From Ceriagrion tenellum (taxonomy: Eukaryota; Arthropoda; Insecta; Odonata; Coenagrionidae): a DNA stretch of 64,000 nucleotides. A program made the translations under genes and the position numbers. Below are positions 59,501 to 64,000 of this stretch, one piece after another. Positions within the stretch are counted from its first letter, which is position 1. Every line of letters begins with the position of its first letter. The stretch lies in contig OY720639.1 of NCBI GenBank assembly GCA_963169105.1, positions 96,174,559 to 96,238,558 on the forward strand, written 5' to 3'. The notes beneath the pieces were generated by a model. That model was not told the origin of the DNA. It saw only the letters and a list, made by a program, of their open reading frames with translations, and did not search any database.

Positions 59501-60503
59501 TGTGTGGTAGGAGTGCACATCATGGTGAGAGGAGAATATTTGGGGGTTTTGTTTGACAAATAAGGCACAGTTAAGTATATAAAGGGATGGAAGTGTGAGG
59601 ATGGGTTGGTTCTTGAATAAAGGTCTGCCAGGAGTACGGAGGGGGAGATGAAGCATTGCCTTAATGGCCTGCTTTTGGAGGGAAAAAATCTTGTGGGAAA
59701 GGTTGTCATTACCCCAGAATAGGATGCCGTATGAAATGTGAGATGGGATTTTTGAGTGAAATAGGAAACTCTGGGGTTAATTTTTATATAGTAGATAAGT
59801 TCCATGATCACTAAGTTCAATATTTTCTAACTCTGTCATTCTTAAATGCCTGCATCATTTAATGCCCAGAGTTCTGTATTAAGCCCCCATGTACCCATTT
59901 AGTTAATTTTATTCTATTCCAGTATCCCTCGAAAATATTATGTGCTGGCTAAAGAAAGCCATGACAATGTCACAACCATACCCAAGTGTACTTTGGCTGG
60001 ATCCCATGTGTTGGCCACCTCTGCAGTGGAAGACAGTAATTGAGACATTGTATTTTTGTGCATTACAGGGTAGTGACAGCAGTAGTTGGACTGGGGGTGA
60101 AGACGGTGCATCTTCTGACAGAGTGCGCTTTGATGATCATGTACGCTTCATTGGTGGTGCAGAAGCAACTGAAAGCCCCCCATCACCGCTCACCCAAGCC
60201 ATACTCACGCCTTCCCATCCCCTCAGGTCTTCTTCCCTCAGCCTTCAGCATGCCCCCTCTGGGGCTGCAGGCAATGGTGCTGGTGGCTCCTTGGCGTCAG
60301 GAAACCCCATGACAATGGGTGCTTCAGCAGCACAGAGGAGTGCCGGGGGTGGCTCTCATCTACCCTGGAGTCGGTCCCAGTCAGTTGGTGATATGCCGGT
60401 GCCACCGGCTTCTGCAGGGGTGGCGCCCTTGCAGGCCTCACTGCCAGTCATCGAGGAACCAAATCACTTGCCCAGTGCATCACGGGATAGTGCAGTGTGT
60501 TAA
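44310..60503 (+). CDS. RNF19A: RNF19A/B-like RBR E3 ubiquitin ligase, C-terminal part (5 exons, spliced)
   Basis: The spliced model is 44310-44580, 45611-45890, 49733-50063, 51386-51619 and 60069-60503: 1551 nt, 516 codons plus stop. Every junction has AG/GT borders and phases 0-1-2-0-0 fit exactly. The reading matches the C-terminal part of RNF19A/RNF19B (dorfin): a hydrophobic helix with GIGVPILLFYVYGVVP, then SLCRSGGCGVS, then RFDFDE. Further on are a block with NPSIGEAS, ALAGASLAGSIAS, RLEVQADV and ALAGSI, the same order as in vertebrate RNF19. Family knowledge: RNF19 proteins are membrane-anchored RING-between-RING ligases that transfer ubiquitin through a RING2 cysteine. That catalytic RING1-IBR-RING2 module is not in the window, so the model is 5'-partial. 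The tail is low-complexity Ser/Gly-rich. Identity is confident; whether it is the A or B paralogue is not meaningful for an arthropod gene. Confidence 0.9.
44753..44900. repeat. Fold-back element in RNF19 intron
   Basis: GTAAAAATAACTTTTACTCT.CCA at the left pairs with TGGAGTGTAAAAGTAATTTT at the right. The centre holds ATTGTGCAATAAATTATTGC, itself palindromic. Unlike the other fold-backs it has no GAAAC box. AAACTTTGTGGAGTTCC precedes it, similar to the GTGGAA box next to the other elements. Confidence 0.7.
45294..45512. repeat. Fold-back element with hammerhead-like motifs, 98 bp before exon 2
   Basis: Arms of about 105 bp (GACGAAAAAAATATCTTAGT ... TTTCGACTGCACAGCAATCA ... GCATCATAT) and their inverted copy, well conserved. 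The right arm (+) reads CCTTAAAAATGATTGC-TGT-GCAGTC then GAAACTGAGGTA (GAAA 45449-45452), with a perfect 6-bp stem II. The left arm carries the same core on the minus strand (GTTTC at 45351-45355). GTGTAACTTCGTGGAAC precedes it. Confidence 0.85.
45611..45890 (+). CDS. RNF19A: RNF19 exon 2 of window: Gly-rich linker, NPSIGEAS and ALAGASLAGS motifs
   Basis: The acceptor is TTCCCAG at 45610 and the donor is GTGAGA at 45891. The exon takes phase 1 from exon 1, so the split codon becomes GTA (Val), and leaves phase 2. It reads VDTASVDTS, a poly-glycine run, GNPSIGEASLSLGSGS, an acidic run DDEEDEEEEARG and ALAGASLAGSIASS. VDT..SV, NPSIGE and ALAGAS.. correspond in order to motifs of vertebrate RNF19A. 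The acidic and poly-Gly runs are low-complexity and probably disordered. Open frames on the opposite strand here are shadows of this exon. Confidence 0.92.
45891..46960. other. RNF19 intron, A+T-rich, CpG-poor
   Basis: No exon or repeat recognised. The phrase GTGTGGCGGGCCGAGATATC at about 46099-46118 is an isolated CpG-bearing stretch. Confidence 0.5.
46961..49153 (+). mobile_element. Tigger/pogo-type DNA transposon (Tc1/mariner superfamily), decayed
   Basis: The left end CAGTGTAGCCTACCATGGAA is preceded by TA, the dinucleotide target of this superfamily; the right end is the complement of CAGTAAAACTTGTGTTAAGG. The ~2.2 kb length suits Tigger/pogo elements, and a broken transposase lies inside (47600-48910). 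The ends are diverged and the right-hand TA is no longer visible, so the borders are approximate. Confidence 0.65.
47600..48910 (+). pseudogene. Broken pogo/Tigger-like DDE transposase
   Basis: Across several frameshifts and stops the + strand shows, in order, fragments resembling the Tigger catalytic domain: FIPNKSYPRKIYE (where functional copies have ETGLF..LPNK), LPCNADGEKEML (about 48231-48285; usual form ..CNADGS.K), NKDHCHPNI and SPGTSPKLQPLIYGVTQLFK (near 48450-48560; usual form LLDNCPAHP ... FLPPNTTSKLQPLDQGVI). At least the third acidic residue is changed (D to Y in QPLIYG). The longest remaining frame is 102 codons, so it is non-functional. Confidence 0.75.
49154..49459. other. RNF19 intron, A+T-rich
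   Basis: Nothing recognised between the Tigger right end and the 83-bp repeat. Confidence 0.5.
49460..49708 (+). repeat. Tandem repeat, 3 copies of 83 bp, ending 24 bp before exon 3
   Basis: TTTTCTGATACACCTGTTGA recurs with a period of exactly 83 (the C after TTTT is at 49464, 49547 and 49630). The copies differ at only a few positions, so the expansion is recent. The last copy stops just before the exon 3 polypyrimidine tract and acceptor. Confidence 0.95.
49733..50063 (+). CDS. RNF19A: RNF19 exon 3 of window: RLEVQADV block and Ser/Gly-rich tail
   Basis: The acceptor TTTTCTTTTAG ends at 49732 and the donor GTGAGA is at 50064. Phase 2 in joins AG to A, giving Arg, and the exon leaves phase 0. 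The first residues, RLEVQADV, match the conserved block in vertebrate RNF19. The remainder is serine/glycine-rich, with GTVGSC, KSSSAVDEGSST and STRALAGSITLNFK; the ALAGSI echo matches a repeated motif of the family tail. The open frame extends upstream of the acceptor into an 83-bp triple repeat (49460-49708), but the family alignment starts exactly at the acceptor. Confidence 0.92.
50064..51385. other. RNF19 intron, A+T-rich
   Basis: No repeat or exon recognised. Open frames up to 78 codons lack motifs. Confidence 0.5.
51386..51619 (+). CDS. RNF19A: RNF19 exon 4 of window (alternative 5' splice sites)
   Basis: The acceptor CTCTCCTAG ends at 51385, and the in-frame TAG of the acceptor itself closes the upstream frame. 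The reading starts ATDSSSLYHFRESPEEDWSL and continues DGGGVSEGEGVCGPCNPVVK, open to a stop at 51629. Three donors are possible: GTGAGT at 51458 (phase 0, short form), GTGAGG at 51468 (best match, but phase 1, which exon 5 cannot take) and GTGTGT at 51620 (phase 0, long form). I choose the long form because coding-like, GC-richer sequence continues to 51619 and then turns A+T-rich. The short form also joins exon 5 in frame. The acceptor is secure; the 3' boundary is not. Confidence 0.7.
51620..52604. other. Start of the 8.4-kb RNF19 intron
   Basis: CpG-poor, A+T-rich; nothing recognised. Confidence 0.45.
52605..52881. mobile_element. Composite inverted-repeat MITE-like element
   Basis: The outer ends CGTATTTACTCATGTAAGCC and the complement of CGTATTTACTCGTGTAAGCC form terminal inverted repeats. 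Inside, GTGCGTGGCTTACATG (about 52780-52794) and GTGTAAGCCGCACATCCCC (about 52810-52828) form a second inverted pair, so the GTAAGCC box occurs four times with alternating orientation. No coding sequence. The target duplication is unclear and the superfamily unassigned. Confidence 0.75.
52882..53298. other. RNF19 intron spacer
   Basis: Nothing recognised. Confidence 0.4.
53312..53611 (+). repeat. Full-length tRNA-derived SINE with perfect target-site duplication
   Basis: The 300-bp element is flanked by AAATACATCTGTG at 53299-53311 and again at 53612-53624, an exact 13-bp duplication. The head resembles a tRNA: GTGGTGGTTAGAGTACTGG (A-box region) and a perfect B box GGTTCAAATCC at 53366-53376. 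The body contains GGATGAGACGTTAAGCCGTG and the tail CGTCGGTCGCCTCCCC, shared with the older copy at 15664-15945. It is sense-oriented in the RNF19 intron. The intact duplication indicates recent insertion by LINE machinery. Confidence 0.93.
53625..54839. other. RNF19 intron, nothing recognised
   Basis: A+T-rich, CpG-poor. Confidence 0.45.
54840..55245. other. CpG-rich patch inside CpG-poor intron
   Basis: CpG is dense in 54848-54990 and 55105-55160, unlike the surrounding intron. It includes GTCACGTGA at 54929-54937 (an E-box, CLEAR-like) and CATGGCGGCG at 54951-54960 (YY1-like, or a start codon for a 16-codon frame). At 55094, CAGTGAAACTTCCTCGAAGA resembles a Tigger-type terminal repeat, so part of the patch may be a young insertion rather than a promoter. 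Confidence 0.45.
54987..55082 (+). repeat. Direct repeat D, copy 1
   Basis: CCCGCTCTGGTATAAG through GACAAGTACATCTTGATGTA and ATAGTGACATG matches 55813-55913 with few differences, about 830 bp apart. Confidence 0.85.
55813..55913 (+). repeat. Direct repeat D, copy 2
   Basis: Same sequence as 54987-55082 with a small insertion (ATAT) near the end. The two copies bracket an 730-bp segment containing part of the CpG-rich patch. Confidence 0.85.
55914..58381. other. RNF19 intron, A+T-rich
   Basis: A 95-codon + strand frame at 57153-57440 and an 83-94-codon minus frame elsewhere show no family motif and no flanking splice support. Nothing else recognised. Confidence 0.4.
58382..59100 (-). repeat. 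Interspersed repeat family A, copy 2 (possible Helitron-like)
   Basis: Reverse-complement homologue of 1460-1974: it begins (on +) ACTAGCTGTGCCCGGCATGC and ends near TGGAATGCATAGAAGACAAA. This copy has about 200 bp not found in the other (roughly 58545-58800). No coding sequence. Confidence 0.6.
59108..59800 (-). mobile_element. Non-LTR retrotransposon (Jockey/CR1-like) 3' end with (ATT)n tail
   Basis: The minus strand from about 59765 to 59279 reads without a stop: SHISYGILFWGNDNLSHKIF, LQKQAIKAMLHLPLRTPGRP, LPSLYILNCALFV, DVHSYHTRNSTNIHL and IIYNKLPSDIKSL. These are the post-RT motifs of arthropod LINEs (YG..FWG / QK.AIR / Y.TR / YNKLP..IK). The element ends in an (AAT/ATT)n microsatellite at 59108-59142, the 3' tail of the insertion. 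5'-truncated and antisense to RNF19. The open frame suggests it is younger than the other LINE pieces. Confidence 0.85.
59801..60068. other. RNF19 intron end before exon 5
   Basis: The + frame is open from 59940 into exon 5, but the CATTACAG acceptor and family considerations place the exon start at 60069. An alternative upstream start for the exon is not excluded. Confidence 0.45.
60069..60503 (+). CDS. RNF19A: RNF19 terminal coding exon 5
   Basis: The acceptor CATTACAG ends at 60068. In phase 0 the exon reads GSDSSSWTGGEDGASSDRVR and then FDDHVRFIGGAEATESPPSP, and ends ...HLPSASRDSAVC at a TAA (60501-60503). No acceptor nearby would accept phase 1, so exon 4 must end in phase 0. The tail is Ser/Pro/Gly-rich and probably cytosolic and disordered. 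It includes SRSQSVGDMPVP, a possible basophilic-kinase or 14-3-3-type site (inference). The frame is open upstream to 59940, but that part precedes the acceptor and has no family support. Confidence 0.85.
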   Translation, partial: GSDSSSWTGGEDGASSDRVRFDDHVRFIGGAEATESPPSPLTQAILTPSHPLRSSSLSLQHAPSGAAGNGAGGSLASGNPMTMGASAAQRSAGGGSHLPWSRSQSVGDMPVPPASAGVAPLQASLPVIEEPNHLPSASRDSAVC

Positions 60504-61840
60504 GTGAACTCAATGTGTGGTGCATTTTACATTCTTTAAAAAAAAGGGCCTAAAATAAGTTTAAAAAAAAAGAGGACTCGTGTGCAACCTAACCCACTCA
60601 TACCATGCTTAACTCTCTTCCTTCGGGGGCATTTTCAGGGAGAAAAAAATATACCCTAAGCCAGTATATGCAGATGTATTTCACTGCATGAGGTCTGCTG
60701 GCAATTTGGAGCAATATGAGATCATGCATTTCCAATTGTATTTCAACTCATCGCATTTCCAATTGTATATCTCCCTGATTGGCTCTCTGAAATTCCCTGC
60801 GGTTCCTTTCTTATTTTCTTGAAAGAAACGCTACTACTCTTTTTCATGGGTTGGGCTGCATTGAATCCAGTGGGAATCACTGTACAAAAATCTGGATGGG
60901 ATGTCTTTCGCATTATTTGCTGTTGAAATTATTGGTGTTTCCCAATTTGTGGGAGTCTGATGTAAATATCCTTCAGGATGCATTTTTATATTGATAATCT
61001 GCTTATTGTGTCCCAGAAAAAAAATATATTTGCCTCCCCTGATGAAGCTAAAAGACTTTTGCAAATTATCGATGTAAATGCTCCACTCAAGTGTTGAAAG
61101 GTGTCTTAAGTGTACCTCCTAATCAAAAGCTTTGATGGATTATTTTCTTTGACAAAAAGCATGCCTTTGAAAAAATATGTGTGTGATTTGAGAGCTTATG
61201 ACTGATTGGTAAGTTGGAAGTTCTCTTGTCTCTGCCCTAATTACATTTGGTATAACTTCAGAAAGAAGTGCTTGTATTTTCTTTGAAAAAATTAGCTATG
61301 CAAGCTATGTATTTCAAATTGTCCATGATTAATGTGTGAGGAATATTCTCAATGCGTCATATTATTGACTGATTAGACATGAAATCGATTGTAATAAAAA
61401 AATGTATATCCATGCCTCCTTTCCTGGTTTGTGGCCCTTTCAAGATGAATTGATGATCACTTTCAATTCATTAGTATCAACTCCACCGTTACTGTATATC
61501 TGCTCATGCCATTGCTCATCTAGGGAAATTGTTACAGCTACCGTTATTTCTGCTATTGCTTTGGCATGTGTCTATGTGAAATTTCTCATTACAAGTGGAT
61601 AACAGTGAGAAAAAGAGTGTGATTTATAATTGGATGAATCCAAATTTATCAATTTTAGGGCAATGCGGAAAAGAATCTAGCACAAACGATATAGGTGTTT
61701 CTTATTATTATTTGTTTTCATTTAATTTATCAAGTTATGGAGTAATGGAGTTTTATTGTTGTAAGCAAATATGTATTTATTATTTGTTGGAGAGACTTTC
61801 ATACCCAACTTGTGAATTAATTTCCAATAAATGTGTAACT
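60504..61840 (+). other. RNF19 3'UTR (probable) with candidate poly(A) signals
   Basis: Sequence after the stop codon. AATAAA hexamers occur at 61393-61398, 61826-61831 and 61988-61993, and further ones at 63704-63709 and 63763-63768, so the true transcript end may lie anywhere from about 61.4 to 63.8 kb. No coding exon is visible. CpG is sparse, as in the gene body. A CTGATGA box followed by an imperfect hairpin and CAAAT lies at 61039-61075. Cleavage-site assignment would need 3'-end RNA data. Confidence 0.5.
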
Positions 61841-64000
61841 AGTGATAATTTGTAATTGTGATTATGTGTTGACGTCACTCCTTTGGAAGAAACAAGTTGC
61901 ATTTTTGAGTCTCTAGGTACTGAGTATGCTTGGGCAATTTTTTGTTTAAAATGTGTTATGGAAATTCATGAAATTATTTTGCTATGGAATAAATCAATCC
62001 CTCAATTAATACGCTGTCATTTACTGCCCTGACAGTTTTAAAGATCTCACTTTCTTTCATGGTGAATATTAATGTTGTCACACTGTACTACTTTGTGGCT
62101 TCATTGCCTTTTTTATGTGGATACACGTTCTTTTAATGGCCATTCCTAATATATAGTGGGTTAAGTTAATAATTAACCTTCTGATTTATCCAAAGGCTCC
62201 ATAGGACTTTCGAGAGAGAGAGGTGGTAGATTTCATTCATTTGGCTTTTTTTCCCAATGAGAGTTTTGTTTGCATGGATATCCTGTACCTAAATGACATA
62301 ATGACTTACATGAGGGGAATGCTCAAAAGAGTTCCAATGTGAATTGCCATTTCTGTGCTATTTCAATTGGATGCAGAATCGCAGAAAAGCACGAAGATGT
62401 GACACGCTAGTCAGTGATTTGTATCCGGCCATATTTGGTGGAATGTGTGACTGTGCATTCCATTTGATGTATTTATCATTTGGAAACAATGAAACATTTT
62501 TAACATGTGGTGATAAGTTTGCAAACATCATCATTGTTTTCCATCTATGTAAATATTGATTGATTCTTTATATTTCTTATGGATTCATGAAAAAAGTGTC
62601 AAATTGCGCATTATATTATCATAAGCACAAGTTCATTTGGTTGTACCATTAATGCTTTGAAATTTCTACTAACTGCCTACTTGAAGCAGCCACTGCCAAT
62701 TCATAGAGCATTTAGAATGTAAGCATATTGGAAAATGGAGAAATGTGTCGTTTTCATCGTCCAGTTTCACAAAACCATCCTGAGTATAAAGGTAATTTTG
62801 TTATTGCATGTATAATTTCTTGTGTTAATCCAAAATATTTTCCGATTCTTATTTTTCCAATCTATTTCAAGTGTATGGCCCTGGTATTTTAATTCTATAT
62901 GGGGCATAGTCCCTGCATTATGTATGAATGCTCACATATTGTTGTACATGTGTGTATTGCTGAGGTTTGCCTCATTTCTTCCAGCCTGTCAGGATATGTT
63001 GTTCAGGAAAAAACACAAAAAATGTTCTGATAGGGAAATATTGACTCTGTATATTATTTCAAATTTGAAACTATCATTTATGATGAACAATTTGGGTTAA
63101 AAAATGACATTCAGACGTGTTGACTGCTTAGAAGAATGCAGAGGGAATCTCCTACTGGATATTACTTTTCATGACCCCTAAAGGTGTGCATCCATTTACT
63201 ATCTTGTGGATGTACACTGAATAACTTGATAGCATTTGGTCAATGTCTTGTTTCATAAATTATTCAATTCATTCATTTTATAGTTTTGCCAGGCTGGAGA
63301 AAGCCTCCTGAAATTTTAAATTCTGAACTATTCATCTTTAGCCACTATCATTGCATAATTTTCACAAAAATTTTAGCAATTGATTCTGAATATGATTATC
63401 ACAGTAATATACCCAACCTTATTATGGCAAAAATATTTTATCGTGAGAAGAGTTTCTCCCTTAAGCTGGCTGTGGAGGTGATGTACTAATACATTTCTCG
63501 AAGAATTTCAACTGCATTACAGGTGGCTTATGTGAAAAATCAAGCCTTGCATTTGCACATGGGACAGCATTTTATTTAGTTGTGATATTATGGAAGGATA
63601 GAAAAGTCTTTTTTATTAGAGTTAGTTTATTACTTACTATTTTTTTTGCTACATATTTTCCATCGGTGGATTCTTGTTCCATTTGCATAGAGTATTTCTT
63701 TGAAATAAAACTTTTGGTTCATTCTCATCTCAGCTTTTCCTTATCTACTGTTCTTCTACTGTAATAAAATATATCATATGTATTTTTCTGTTACAAATTT
63801 TATTTAACTTACTAAAAATGTATAATTTGTGTAGGGCTAATTGAAAGTTCTTCATTATTTATCAAATAACAAATCGTTCATATGCCCTAGACATAACCTG
63901 TAACATTTGTGACCAAATGAGAAAAAGCAATGTCATTTGTGGTTGGTTTCCCATTATATTTGTTGTTCAATTACTTTTTGTTCATTTTTTGCTCAACAGA
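61841..64000. other. A+T-rich sequence downstream of RNF19, no gene recognised
   Basis: Contains further AATAAA hexamers and short open frames up to about 92 codons with no recognisable motif. It may be a continuation of the RNF19 3'UTR or intergenic DNA. No repeat or RNA gene was recognised. Confidence 0.4.

Overview
The window is eukaryotic nuclear DNA, almost certainly from an insect or another arthropod. It has spliced genes with GT..AG introns, an A+T-rich background, (AT)n and (AAT)n microsatellites, tRNA-derived SINEs, many decayed LINE 3' ends, a Tigger/pogo-type DNA transposon and numerous fold-back repeats. There is no prokaryotic gene organisation. The species cannot be named from the sequence; a large-genome hemimetabolous insect is plausible (inference).

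Only one protein-coding gene is supported. Five exons on the + strand (44310-60503) encode the C-terminal ~516 residues of an RNF19A/RNF19B (dorfin-type) RBR E3 ubiquitin ligase. Exon 1 carries the second transmembrane helix and the Cys/Gly-rich motif that follows it in RNF19 proteins; the later exons carry the long serine/glycine-rich tail. All splice phases agree. The RING1-IBR-RING2 part must be encoded upstream, and I find none of it between 1 and 44309. That 44 kb is therefore a very long intron, or intergenic or misjoined DNA. The stop codon at 60501-60503 is followed by a probable multi-kb 3'UTR.

Layout: 1-44309 is repeat-rich non-coding DNA with scattered GC-rich, CpG-rich islands (about 2.2-2.9, 5.3-5.6, 12.3-12.8, 25.3-25.7, 36.1-36.3, 38.0-38.5 and 40.6-41.0 kb). 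It also holds LINE remnants of at least three families, two older SINEs, duplicated segments and many palindromic fold-back elements. From 44310 to 60503 are the RNF19 exons and introns; the introns contain a Tigger-like transposon, a full SINE with perfect 13-bp target duplications, a composite inverted-repeat MITE, a fairly open antisense LINE 3' end and an 83-bp triple repeat next to exon 3. From 60504 to 64000 is 3'UTR and downstream DNA.

The most interesting signal is the set of fold-back elements (near 3.0, 18.1, 18.2-18.5, 22.2, 31.7, 37.5, 38.7 and 45.3 kb). They differ in sequence but share one design: two inverted arms, most carrying a CTGAAGA/CTGATGA-like box, a short hairpin, GAAAC and then a GGTA/GGTC-like site. 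This is the order of a hammerhead ribozyme core with a tiny stem III, as described for Penelope-like elements and retrozymes. Most copies are degenerate. A second notable feature is a drop in CpG frequency close to where the RNF19 exons begin.
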